DNA from: Pseudonocardia sp. EC080619-01
GTDB taxonomy: Bacteria; Actinomycetota; Actinomycetes; Mycobacteriales; Pseudonocardiaceae
Assembly: GCF_001420995.1 (NCBI RefSeq)
Contig: NZ_CP012185.1
Span: 434,001-498,000 of the forward strand
Reading direction: 5' to 3'
DNA: 64,000 nucleotides
Every line of letters begins with the position of its first letter. Position 1 is the first letter of the stretch. Both the position numbers and the translations under genes were made by a program. Below are positions 25,431-33,458 of the stretch, in pieces. The notes under the pieces are model-generated. The model saw only the letters and a program-made list of their open reading frames with translations. It was not told where the DNA came from and made no database searches.

Positions 25431-26473
25431 CGCACGTCCCGTCCGGCGTTGCGGCGCAGCCAGGTCTGCGGCCGGCCGCTCTCCTCGGCGATGCGCCGCC
25501 AGGTCCAGCCGGCCGTCCGGCGGTCGCGCAGGTAGGCGTCGAGATCGGTGAACCCGTGGCTGGTGGCGACCCCGGCGGCGAGCTCGCTCGCCTGCTGCCG
25601 GAGGGTGACGTGCGCGGTCCGCGGGACGCCGTGCCGGGCCATCGCGGCCTGGATCGCGTGCCGGCTCATACCGACCTCCTGCGCGATCGCCCGCACCGAG
25701 CGGTGCTCGACGAGATGGCGCCGGTGCAGGAACGCCGCGACGGCGTCGGACCCGCCGATCCGCGCGGCCAGTGCGAGATCGTGCCGGGGCGGACGGGGCC
25801 CGGACACGTGCTCGGCGACGTCGCGGGCGGCACCCGGGTCGACGGTGCGCAGGTGTCGGTGGAACCAGTCCTTGTGCAGCCCCGCGGTCCGGCTCAGCGA
25901 CGCCAGGCTCTCGCCGGCGGCGACACGGTCCCGCACCAGCTCGCCGATCGAGCCGTAGCCCGCGTCGTCGGCGACCCGCTGTGCGGTGGCACGCAGCCGG
26001 GCCACCGAGGCCCGGCTGGTCGCCGCCTCGCGGGCGCCGGGTGGGACGGAGGCGAGGGAGCGCAGTGTCTTGCGGCGCCGCTGCTCGGGCTGACGCCGCC
26101 CGCGTGCCGACGCCGCCGCCGCGCGGGTCAACTCGCCGGAGGCCGCCCACCGGCGGCCGGTCTCGCAGCCCGCGCGGACCGCGGCGTCGTGCGCACGCCG
26201 CCGGCGGAAGGCACGAGCCCGGCGTTCCTGGGTCGCGCGACCCTCCAGCGACTGGCCGCGTTCGAGGCCGAAGGCCGTGCGGTAGTCCGCACGGTCCCAG
26301 CCGTGGGAACGCAGGTGGGCCCCGACCGAGCGGAACCAATGCCCGCACAGGTGGCAACGGGCGTGCTCGCCGTCGACGTTGACAACGCCGATGGGGACGT
26401 GGAACGGCGTCCCATCGGCCAGAGTCCCCAGCGGGAGCGACCCACCGGCGCCTGCGGTTGCGGATCCGGGCAC
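25427..26473 (-). CDS. MucR/Ros-type zinc-finger transcriptional regulator, long form
   Basis: 348 residues from GTG 26473, with gggaggtggcg as ribosome binding site; the GTG at 26479 overlaps that site. Near residue 45 is a Ros/MucR-like C2H2 finger, CHLCGHWFRSVGAHLRSHG, with its usual DYRTAFGL follow-on. Classical MucR is about 140 residues; here about 200 more follow, rich in Arg and containing helix-turn-helix-like repeats (LASLSRTAGLHKDWFHRHL, AIAQEVGMSRHAIQAAMARH, WRRIAEESGRPQTWLRR). It is coupled to a small zinc-ribbon protein. The 7-bp inverted repeat at 26488-26508 next to its start is a candidate autoregulatory operator. Confidence 0.75.
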   Translation of the reverse strand: MPGSATAGAGGSLPLGTLADGTPFHVPIGVVNVDGEHARCHLCGHWFRSVGAHLRSHGWDRADYRTAFGLERGQSLEGRATQERRARAFRRRRAHDAAVRAGCETGRRWAASGELTRAAAASARGRRQPEQRRRKTLRSLASVPPGAREAATSRASVARLRATAQRVADDAGYGSIGELVRDRVAAGESLASLSRTAGLHKDWFHRHLRTVDPGAARDVAEHVSGPRPPRHDLALAARIGGSDAVAAFLHRRHLVEHRSVRAIAQEVGMSRHAIQAAMARHGVPRTAHVTLRQQASELAAGVATSHGFTDLDAYLRDRRTAGWTWRRIAEESGRPQTWLRRNAGRDVR

Positions 26474-26487
26474 CGCCACCTCCCGTC

Positions 26488-26508
26488 ACTAGTCACAATG
26501 AGACTAGT
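26488..26508. promoter_or_regulatory. Inverted repeat operator candidate at the MucR-like gene promoter
   Basis: ACTAGTC (26488-26494) and GACTAGT (26502-26508) form a perfect 7-bp inverted repeat around the spacer acaatga, 15 bp upstream of the regulator start at 26473. CTAG is rare in such GC-rich DNA, so two copies here stand out. Confidence 0.55.
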
Positions 26509-26607
26509 CGCCGGGTCGCGCCGGTGTCACGGGCTCCCCCTGCCGGGCCCGGTGCCGGGTAAGGGCATCCTCATCACCCGACGGAGGAGGCGGTCATCGA
26601 CGGAATC

Positions 26608-28221
26608 GTGCACCACGGGTGGGTCCGACGACGGGTGTTGCGGCGCCGGCGGGGCCGGGTCATCGGGGCGTCTCTGCTCCTGATGGGACACCAGACCTGC
26701 GAGGCGCTGGTGCCGGTAGCGATCGGGGTGGCAATCGACCAGGCCGTCGCAACCGGAGAGGCCACGGCACTGCTGGTGTGCGTGGCTGGGCTCGTGTTGC
26801 TCTTCGCGACGCTGAACGTCTGCTACCGGTGGTTCGCACGGCTGGCGCGGACCGCCGTCGTCGACGAGTCCCACGCGCTGCGGATCGAGATGGCGGGACG
26901 GTTGCTGCGGCCCGGCGGCCTCATGTCGGCCCGCCACCGTGGCGAGCTGCTCACTATCGCGTCGTCGGACGCGGACCAGGTCTCGCGGGCCGTGGTGTGG
27001 ATCGCGGGTCTGGCCGGGGCGGTGGCGGCGATGGCCGTCAGCTGCGTGGTGCTGCTCGGGATCGATGTCCGTATCGGACTGCTGCTGATCGCCACGGCGG
27101 TGGTGACGACGGTCGCGCTGAACACCCTGTCCCCGCTGCTCGCCCGACGTGTGGAGGGCCAGCAGGAGAGCCTGGCCGCCGCGTCGGCGCTGGCCACCGA
27201 CCTGGTGACCGGGCTGCGCGTGGTGCACGGGCTCCGGGCCGAGGAGACCGCGGTGCAGCGCTACCGCGTGGTCAGCCGGGCCGCCGAGGCAGCCGGGATC
27301 CGTTCGGGCACCGCGAAGTCGGTCCAGCTCGGGGCGACGGTGCTGGGTGGGACGGTGGTGCTGGTCGTGTCGATGCTCTCGGCGGGCTTGCTGGCGGTGC
27401 AGGGTGCCATCGGGATTGGGGCCTTCGTCGCCGCGGTCGGTGCGGCGCAGTTCATCGCCGAGCCGCTGTCGGCGGCAGGGATGTACCTGCAGTTCGGGGC
27501 GGCGGCGCTCGCAAGCTCCGGGCGCGTCGCCGGCGTCCTCGACGGGACCGTGGCGCCTCGGACGGCGGCGGCCCCCGACGAGCCGGGGGTCACGCTCCTG
27601 CTGCCTGTCGACGGGTGCACCGGTGTCGTCGCCGACCCGCCGGTGGTCGAGGACCTGCTCGCGGTCCTGCGTGGCGACGGGCCGGGGCGGCTCGTCGTCG
27701 GATGGGACGGCGAGCCACCGCGGAACGTGCACGTGGAACCGGTCCGCGCGCACCTGTTCGCCGGGACCTTCGCCGACAACCTCGCCCTCGGGCGGCCGGC
27801 GGGCGAACCGGAGGACCTACGACCGGCGCTGGTCGCGGCCGGTGGCGCCGACCTCGTGGACGGACGGCTCGAGGGGCTGCGTGCCTCGCTGCGCGACCGG
27901 GGCCTGAGCCTGTCCGGTGGTCAGCGCCAGCGGATCGCGCTGGCCCGCGCACTGCACACCGACCCGGAGGCACTCGTGCTCACCGATCCGACGAGCGCGC
28001 TCGACCCGGTGACCGAGGAGTCCGTCGCGGACGGCCTGCGCGCGCTGCGCCACGGCCCGGAGGCTGGGCCTCGCACGACCATCCTGGTCACGACAAGTCC
28101 CGTCCTGCTCGACCGCACCGACCGGGTGTTGTTCGTGCGGTCCTCCGGCGAGGTCGTCGCGGGGACGCACGCCGCGCTGCTCGACGCCGAACCCGACTAC
28201 TGCAGGAGGACCGTCGGATGA
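26608..28221 (+). CDS. ABC exporter half-transporter 1 (degenerate Walker A, intact signature)
   Basis: 537 residues: an N-terminal exporter membrane domain with about six helices (for example LLIATAVVTTVALNTLSPLL) and a C-terminal ATPase domain. The Walker A position near residue 330 reads LLPVDGCTGVVADPPVV, with no GxxGxGK(S/T), and the domain is shortened there. Walker B is LVLTDPTSALD, without the catalytic Glu, and the switch His is missing (ILVTTSPVL). The signature LSGGQRQR is intact at about 434. It should therefore contribute only its signature to a composite site with the next protein. The GTG at 26608 is the best start; a stop codon upstream excludes a longer protein. The stop overlaps the next ATG. 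Confidence 0.85.
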   Translation: MHHGWVRRRVLRRRRGRVIGASLLLMGHQTCEALVPVAIGVAIDQAVATGEATALLVCVAGLVLLFATLNVCYRWFARLARTAVVDESHALRIEMAGRLLRPGGLMSARHRGELLTIASSDADQVSRAVVWIAGLAGAVAAMAVSCVVLLGIDVRIGLLLIATAVVTTVALNTLSPLLARRVEGQQESLAAASALATDLVTGLRVVHGLRAEETAVQRYRVVSRAAEAAGIRSGTAKSVQLGATVLGGTVVLVVSMLSAGLLAVQGAIGIGAFVAAVGAAQFIAEPLSAAGMYLQFGAAALASSGRVAGVLDGTVAPRTAAAPDEPGVTLLLPVDGCTGVVADPPVVEDLLAVLRGDGPGRLVVGWDGEPPRNVHVEPVRAHLFAGTFADNLALGRPAGEPEDLRPALVAAGGADLVDGRLEGLRASLRDRGLSLSGGQRQRIALARALHTDPEALVLTDPTSALDPVTEESVADGLRALRHGPEAGPRTTILVTTSPVLLDRTDRVLFVRSSGEVVAGTHAALLDAEPDYCRRTVG

Positions 28222-29960
28222 CCGCACGCCTTCCCCTCGCCGACGCCGTCCGGGTTCGGCGGGCGGTCACCGGGTACCTGCGTGATCGGCGGGGACTCAC
28301 CGCCGCGACGGTGACGCTGGCGGTGCTGGCCTCGCTTGCAGGTCTTGTCGCGCCGTGGGCGATCGGCCGGATGGTCGACGCCGTGATCGCCGGCGGCGAT
28401 GCCGGCACGATCGTCGGTCTGACCGCGTTGGTCGCCGGCTCGGGCGTCGGGGCGGCGGTCCTGACCGCGGTGAGCGGGGCGCTCGTGGCCCGGATCGGGC
28501 AGCGGGTGCTGGCCAGGATGCGGGAGGACACCGTGGCGGCGGCGATGCGGATGCCCTCGGCCGAGATCGAGGAGTCCGGTCGCGGTGACCTGCTGAGCCG
28601 GGTCGGTGACGACGTCGCCGTGATCAGCGAGGTCGTCGCCGCGCTGCTCGCGCCGTGGGTCGGTGCCGTGCTCACCGTGGGGCTGACGATGGTGGGGCTG
28701 TTCGCGCTCGATCCGTGGCTCGCCGCCGCCGGGTTGCTCTCGATCCCGGTCTACGTGTTCGCGCTGCGCTGGTACCTCCCGCGCGCCGCGGCCCGCTACG
28801 CGCAGGAGCGCGCCGCGTTCGGCGACCGCGCCGAGGCGCTGGTGTCCTCCCTGGAGGGGCTGCCTACGCTGCGCGCGTACGGGGCCGAGGAGCGCCACGT
28901 CGAGCTGGTGGGGGAGTCGTCGTGTCGGGCACGGGACATCTCCCGTGCGGTCGTGTGGTTCGCGACGGCCTGGGGCAAGTGGGTAAACATCGCCGAGTTG
29001 GTCGGCCTCGCCTCGATCGTGGTCACCGGCTTCGTCCTGGTCCGGACCGGCTCAGCGTCGGTCGGAGCAGTGACTGCGGCAGCGCTGTACTTCCACCGGT
29101 TGTTCAACCCGCTCGGTCTGCTGGTGTCGAGCTTCGACCAGGTGCAGTCGGCGTTCGCGAGCCTGCAACGGATCGTCGGGGTGATCGGTGCGGCACCGGC
29201 ACCCACGGCCGGTGCGCCGGTGTCGCGCTGCGGGGATCTCGTCGCCGACGCGGTCACCCACCGCTATCCGGGGACGAAGGCACCGGTCCTGTCCGACGTG
29301 TCCGTCCACCTGCGCGCGGGGGAGACGGTCGCGCTCGTCGGGGCGAGCGGGGCCGGGAAGTCCACCCTCGCCGTCCTGCTGGCCGGTCTCGCCCCGCCGA
29401 GCCAGGGCCGGGTGACCTGGGCCGGGGCACCATCGGACCGGGACACGCCGCTCGTGCTCGTGACCCAGGAGACGCACGTGTTCGCCGGCCCGCTGGCCGA
29501 GGACCTGCGGCTCGCCCGGCCGGACGCGACCGACGACGACGTCGTGCACGCGCTGCAGGCGGTCGGCGCGGACTGGGTCGCCGAGCTGCCCGACGGCGTG
29601 CGGACGATCGTGGGCGAGCTCGGCCACCACCTGGGCGCCGAGCAGGTCGCCCAGGTCGCGCTGGCTCGTGCGCTGCTGGCCGACCCGGCCGTCGTCCTGC
29701 TCGACGAGGCGACGGCCGAAGCAGGCAGCCGGGACGCCATCCGGCTCGAGGACGCGGCAGCAGCTGTCCTCACCGGACGGACCGGCCTCGTGGTGGCGCA
29801 CCGGCTGCGGCAGACCGTCACCGCGGACCGGATCCTGGTCATGGACGGCGGCTGGATCGTCGAGTCCGGGACGCACGACGAGCTGGCTGCCGGCGACGGA
29901 CACTACGCCCGCCTCTGGGCGGCCTGGAGCGGGGCGCGTCCCCAGGTGCGTCGGTCGTGA
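28218..29960 (+). CDS. ABC exporter half-transporter 2 (intact Walker A/B, degenerate signature)
   Basis: 580 residues: six-helix exporter membrane domain followed by an ATPase domain with intact Walker A GASGAGKST (about 375), Walker B VVLLDEATAEA (about 492) and switch VVAHRL (about 526). The signature is degenerate, LGAEQVAQ instead of LSGGQ. Together with the upstream protein this gives exactly one complete ATP site: this protein's Walker A/B plus the partner's LSGGQ. That is the layout of heterodimeric exporters such as TM287/288, pushed further here. Cargo unknown. The stop overlaps the start of the CHY zinc-finger gene. Confidence 0.88.
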   Translation: MTARLPLADAVRVRRAVTGYLRDRRGLTAATVTLAVLASLAGLVAPWAIGRMVDAVIAGGDAGTIVGLTALVAGSGVGAAVLTAVSGALVARIGQRVLARMREDTVAAAMRMPSAEIEESGRGDLLSRVGDDVAVISEVVAALLAPWVGAVLTVGLTMVGLFALDPWLAAAGLLSIPVYVFALRWYLPRAAARYAQERAAFGDRAEALVSSLEGLPTLRAYGAEERHVELVGESSCRARDISRAVVWFATAWGKWVNIAELVGLASIVVTGFVLVRTGSASVGAVTAAALYFHRLFNPLGLLVSSFDQVQSAFASLQRIVGVIGAAPAPTAGAPVSRCGDLVADAVTHRYPGTKAPVLSDVSVHLRAGETVALVGASGAGKSTLAVLLAGLAPPSQGRVTWAGAPSDRDTPLVLVTQETHVFAGPLAEDLRLARPDATDDDVVHALQAVGADWVAELPDGVRTIVGELGHHLGAEQVAQVALARALLADPAVVLLDEATAEAGSRDAIRLEDAAAAVLTGRTGLVVAHRLRQTVTADRILVMDGGWIVESGTHDELAAGDGHYARLWAAWSGARPQVRRS

Positions 29961-30313
29961 ACGGGACGGACGGGAACGACCTGCGGGTGTACGGGGCCGT
30001 CGTCGACCACGAGGCCCGTTGCACGCACTACCGCGGACCGCTCGACGTCGTCGCCATGCGGTTCCGGTGCTGCGACCGGTACTACCCGTGCCTGCACTGC
30101 CACGCCGAGCACGCCGACCACCCCGCGCGGCGATGGCCCGCGGCGGAGCGGTCGGAACCGGCGGTGCTGTGCGGGGTGTGCCGGACCGAGATGAGCGTCG
30201 ACACCTATGTCGATACCGACGGGTGCCCCCGGTGCTCGGCCCCGTTCAACCCGGGTTGCCGGCTCCACCACGGGTACTACTTCGAGCCGCCGCCCGGTCA
30301 CCAGGTGCGGTAG
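29957..30313 (+). CDS. CHY-type zinc-finger protein
   Basis: 118 residues from GTG 29957, overlapping the stop of the ABC gene (GTGA). It matches the CHY zinc-finger family, with RCTHYRGPLDVVAMRFRCC, YYPCLHCHAEHADHPARRW, VLCGVCRTEMSV and CPRCSAPFNPGCRLHHGYYF. These Cys/His ligands bind about three zinc ions. Bacterial members are small cytoplasmic proteins of unclear role; the yeast relative Hot13 keeps intermembrane-space proteins zinc-free. Coupling to an exporter suggests a metal-linked role for the ABC system. Its last 16 bp overlap the 3' end of the convergent cyanase gene. Confidence 0.88.
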   Translation: MNGTDGNDLRVYGAVVDHEARCTHYRGPLDVVAMRFRCCDRYYPCLHCHAEHADHPARRWPAAERSEPAVLCGVCRTEMSVDTYVDTDGCPRCSAPFNPGCRLHHGYYFEPPPGHQVR

Positions 30314-30741
30314 GGAAGGAACTTCCCGTTGAGCGTGATCACCACGCGGTCGCCCTTCGGGTCGGCGACCCGCTCCAGACCGAGCTCGAAGTCGATCGCC
30401 GAGACGATCCCGTCCCCGAACTCCTCACGGACCAGCTCGGAGATCGTCGAGCCGTAGACCTGCACGACCTCGCCCAGCCGATAGACGAGCGGGTCGGTGG
30501 TGTCCACGGCGCCGGCGCCCCGCTCCGGCGGGAGCGTGAGCGCCTCGACCACCGTGCTGTCGAGCTCCAGCAGCTCACCGGCGGCCGCGGCCTGCTCCGC
30601 GGACAGGGTCTGCTGGCCGAGGAGCGCCGAAGTCGTCCACTCGGTGGATCGGCCCAGCGTCTCCGCGATGGTCGCCCACCGCAGCCCGAGCCGCTTCTTC
30701 GCCGCGAGGAGGGAACCCAGCGCGCCCAGCCTGGAGGTCAT
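30298..30741 (-). CDS. cynS: Cyanate hydratase (cyanase)
   Basis: 147 residues from ATG 30741. Cyanase converts cyanate plus bicarbonate to ammonia and two CO2. The N-terminal HTH-like domain (WATIAETLGRSTEWTTSALL) precedes the catalytic domain DPLVYRLGEVVQVYGS, EEFGDGIVSAIDF and DRVVITLNGKFLPYRTW. The catalytic Arg88, Glu91 and Ser114 correspond to Arg96, Glu99 and Ser122 of the E. coli enzyme. It overlaps the stop of formate dehydrogenase by 4 bp, so the two form an operon; formate oxidation could supply CO2/bicarbonate to this enzyme. Confidence 0.95.
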   Translation of the reverse strand: MTSRLGALGSLLAAKKRLGLRWATIAETLGRSTEWTTSALLGQQTLSAEQAAAAGELLELDSTVVEALTLPPERGAGAVDTTDPLVYRLGEVVQVYGSTISELVREEFGDGIVSAIDFELGLERVADPKGDRVVITLNGKFLPYRTW

Positions 30742-31907
30742 CGGTCTCCGTCCTTCGCGCTGTAGGAGTGGGCGCCGGTGCCGGCGAGTCGTCCGCCGTC
30801 GACGATCAGGTACTCCTCGCGGATCGGGCCGCCCGAGAGGAAGGCCTCGAGGATCTCGCGGGTGCCGGCAGCGTAGCGGGCCTGCGCGGAGAGGGTCGAT
30901 CCCGAGATGTGCGGTGTCATGCCGTGGTGTGGCATGGACCGCCAGGGGTGGTCGGCAGGTGCGGGCTGGGGATACCAGACGTCCCCGGCGTATCCGGCGA
31001 GCCGGCCGCTCTCCAGCGCCCGCACGATCGCGTCCCGGTCGACGATCAGCCCCCGGGCGGTGTTGATGAGGTAGGCGCCGCGGCGCATGGAGGCGAGCAG
31101 GTCGTCGTCGAACAGGTTGCGGGTCTCATGGTGCAGCGGAGCGTTGATCGTGACGACGTCGCACTGGGGAGCCATCGACCGGGCGTCCGGGTGGTAGGTG
31201 AGGTTCAGCTCCTGCTCGACCTCCGCCGGGAGCCGGTGGCGGTCGGTGTAGTGCAGCCGGACGTCGAACGGTGCCAGTCGGCGCAGCACGGCCAGCCCGA
31301 TCCGGCCGGCGGCCACCGTGCCGACGTCCATGCCCTCGACGTCGTAGGCGCGGGCGACGCAGTCGGCGATGTTCCAGCCCCCGTCCAGCACCCACTGGTG
31401 TGCGGGCAGGTAGTTGCGGACCAGGGAGAGGATCATCATCACAACGTGTTCAGCGACGCTGATGGAGTTGCAGTAGGTGACCTCGGCGACGGTGACGCCG
31501 TGCTCGATCGCGGCGTCCAGATCGACGTGGTCCGAACCGATCCCCGCGGTCAGGGCCAGCTTCAGGTTCGGTGCCTTCGCGATCCGCTCGGCGGTCAGGT
31601 AGGCGGGCCAGAACGGCTGGGAGATGACGACGTCGGCCTCGGGGAGCCTGCGCTCGAACTCCGAGCCGGCCCCGTCCTTGTCGGAGGTGACGATCAGGGC
31701 GTGGCCCCGGTCCTCCAGGAAGCGGCGCAGACCCAGCTCGCCGGAGACGCTGCCGAGCAGCTCACCAGGAGTGAAGTCGATCGCCGACGGAGTCGGCAGG
31801 GTCTGCCCGTCGGGGTAGTTCTCCAGGTGCGGCAGCCCGTCGCGGGCGTAGATCGCCGGGCGGCCCTCGACCGGGTCGTCGTAGAGAACGCAGAGAATCG
31901 TGGCCAT
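30738..31907 (-). CDS. fdh: NAD-dependent formate dehydrogenase (D-2-hydroxyacid dehydrogenase type)
   Basis: 389 residues from ATG 31907, with a gaggag ribosome binding site. It oxidises formate to CO2 with NAD and needs no metal. Family signatures include FWPAYLTAERIAKAPNLKLA, AGIGSDHVDLDAAIEHG, NSISVAEHVVMMILSLVRNY, GTVAAGRIGLAVLRRLAPFD, NTARGLIVDRDAIV (catalytic Arg) and HHGMTPHISGSTLSAQARYA (catalytic His). Length is close to the 400 residues of the Pseudomonas enzyme. It is the first gene of an operon with cyanase. A perfect 12-bp palindrome at 31964-31975 is a candidate operator in its promoter region. Confidence 0.95.
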   Translation of the reverse strand: MATILCVLYDDPVEGRPAIYARDGLPHLENYPDGQTLPTPSAIDFTPGELLGSVSGELGLRRFLEDRGHALIVTSDKDGAGSEFERRLPEADVVISQPFWPAYLTAERIAKAPNLKLALTAGIGSDHVDLDAAIEHGVTVAEVTYCNSISVAEHVVMMILSLVRNYLPAHQWVLDGGWNIADCVARAYDVEGMDVGTVAAGRIGLAVLRRLAPFDVRLHYTDRHRLPAEVEQELNLTYHPDARSMAPQCDVVTINAPLHHETRNLFDDDLLASMRRGAYLINTARGLIVDRDAIVRALESGRLAGYAGDVWYPQPAPADHPWRSMPHHGMTPHISGSTLSAQARYAAGTREILEAFLSGGPIREEYLIVDGGRLAGTGAHSYSAKDGDR

Positions 31908-31963
31908 GACTCCTCCTCGAGTGCTGCAGGTACCGCAGTCACGGTTCTCTTGCTCGATCCGTA

Positions 31964-31975
31964 CCGCAATTGCGG
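31964..31975. promoter_or_regulatory. 12-bp palindrome CCGCAATTGCGG in the fdh promoter region
   Basis: The palindrome lies 57 bp upstream of the fdh start. The heptamer TACCGCA occurs both at its left edge (31962-31968) and again at 31931-31937, giving an extra half site 31 bp away. It is a candidate regulator binding site for fdh-cynS or for the divergent gene at 32070. Confidence 0.45.
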
Positions 31976-32069
31976 GACGATGCGGGTCTCAGATGGGACG
32001 ATCGGACGTATCGATCACAGCCGCTCCCGCCGCGGGAGCGGTGGCGGCGACCCGGAGGACGGGGACGAG

Positions 32070-32765
32070 ATGGCGATGAGCACGGCCGAGCGGGCGAGGG
32101 TCGAGTCCCTGCGGGGCGCCGAGTCGAAGGCGGCGACGTTGTTCGAGGAGGCGCTGCGGCGCGGATTCGTCGTCGCTGGGGTGACCGAGCAGGACGTGTC
32201 GGATCGGATCCGTGACCTGGCGGATGAGATGTACGGGATCCGCCGCTTCTGGCACAAGCGGATCGTGCGAGCGGGCAGGAACACAATGGCGCCCTACCGG
32301 GAGAACCCGCCGAACCTGACCATCGCCGCCAACGACATCGTGTTCATCGACTTCGGCCCGGTCTTCCAGGAGTGGGAAGCCGACTTCGGGCGCACCTACG
32401 TGCTGGGCGACGACCCAGCCCGCCACCGGCTGGCCGCCGACCTCCCGCGGCTGTGGAACGCCGGCCGCGACCGGTTCCGCGAGCAACCCGACATCACCGG
32501 CGAGCAGCTCTACCGATACGTACTGGACCGGATCGCCGACTCCGGCTGGGAACACCCCGAGACCCACACCGGGCACCTCGTCGGCGAGTTCCCGCACGAG
32601 CGCATCGACGGCGAGCAACGTGCCAGCTACATCACCGACGGCAACACGTCACCGCTGCGCCGGACCGCTCCGTCGGGCCAGGCCTGCCACTGGATCCTGG
32701 AGATCCACATCGTGAATCCCGCCCGCGGCTTCGGTGGCTTCCATGAGCAGCTCCTCGACATCTGA
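32070..32765 (+). CDS. M24-family (Xaa-Pro peptidase-like) protein
   Basis: 231 residues from ATG 32070, after ggagga; ATG 32076 is an alternative. The pita-bread fold segments are visible: NDIVFIDFGPVFQEWEADFG with two Asp, HTGHLVGEFPHERI with a His, and CHWILEIHIVNP with a Glu. These fit several but not obviously all metal ligands of M24 aminopeptidases. It lacks the N-terminal creatinase-like domain of full Xaa-Pro peptidases, so it is a short stand-alone form. It may cleave a non-peptide or small substrate. It is divergent from fdh-cynS. Confidence 0.75.
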   Translation: MAMSTAERARVESLRGAESKAATLFEEALRRGFVVAGVTEQDVSDRIRDLADEMYGIRRFWHKRIVRAGRNTMAPYRENPPNLTIAANDIVFIDFGPVFQEWEADFGRTYVLGDDPARHRLAADLPRLWNAGRDRFREQPDITGEQLYRYVLDRIADSGWEHPETHTGHLVGEFPHERIDGEQRASYITDGNTSPLRRTAPSGQACHWILEIHIVNPARGFGGFHEQLLDI

Positions 32766-32846
32766 GCTGCGGGCGGGCGGCGGGCATGAATCTCACCGAT
32801 CAGAACGAGGTGATCACCCTGCCGTGCGGGCCTAGAATCCGGCGGT

Positions 32847-33311
32847 ATGCCGCAGTACCGGGTCATCACCGCCGCTCGCATCATGGGGGTCGGAGAGGAC
32901 GCCGTCCGCCGGTGGATCGGTGCCGGGGAACTGCCATCCACGAGCGATCGGTCCAACCGGATGGTCGTCGAGGGGGCCGAGCTCGCCGGCTTCGCCCGGG
33001 ACCGTCCCGGAGCCACCGTGACCGACCCGTCGCCGGGCGGCCGGTCCGCGCGCAACCGCATGGTCGGGCTCGTCACCTCGGTCGTCACGGACCTGGTGAT
33101 GGCCAAGGTGGAGATGCAGTGCGGCCCGCACCGCGTCGTGTCGCTGATCAGCAGCGAGGCGGCACGTGACCTGCAGCTCGAGCCGGGCTCGATGGCTGTC
33201 GCCATCGTTAAGTCGACCGACGTGGTCATCGAGGTGCCCCACAGCGATCCGGCCCAGGCGACACCACCACCGCCGGCCGCTCGGCCGGGCCGAAGCGATC
33301 AGCGGCGGTGA
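32847..33311 (+). CDS. HTH plus TOBE-domain protein (Mop/ModE-like molybdate-responsive type)
   Basis: 154 residues. Residues 1-50 are a MerR-like helix-turn-helix (VITAARIMGVGEDAVRRWIG, then SDRSNRMVVEGAELAGFA). Residues about 68-132 are one TOBE/Mop domain, SARNRMVGLVTSVVTDLVMA then VSLISSEAARDLQLEPGSMA and VAIVKSTDVVIEVP. Mop domains bind molybdate or tungstate between subunits. The combination is a known small actinobacterial regulator type. No molybdate transporter or molybdoenzyme gene is next to it, and the nearby formate dehydrogenase is the metal-free type. Confidence 0.85.
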   Translation: MPQYRVITAARIMGVGEDAVRRWIGAGELPSTSDRSNRMVVEGAELAGFARDRPGATVTDPSPGGRSARNRMVGLVTSVVTDLVMAKVEMQCGPHRVVSLISSEAARDLQLEPGSMAVAIVKSTDVVIEVPHSDPAQATPPPPAARPGRSDQRR

Positions 33312-33458
33312 GGAGGCGGTCGACGCCACCGACGCCGGGGAAACGCTGGCCGGTCGGCGGGCCCGCCGACATGGCGACCGTCGTCGGTCTCGTCGTGTCC
33401 GGTTCGTCCCGACGCCCGGGCGGAGACCTCGCCGAGGTCGTCACACGGCCAGAGAGCG

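Noticed and set aside
30738..33311. Molybdenum formate dehydrogenase system suggested by the Mop-like regulator
   Set aside because: The formate dehydrogenase here is the NAD-dependent, metal-free D-hydroxyacid dehydrogenase type, so the nearby Mop-like protein is not its cofactor regulator.
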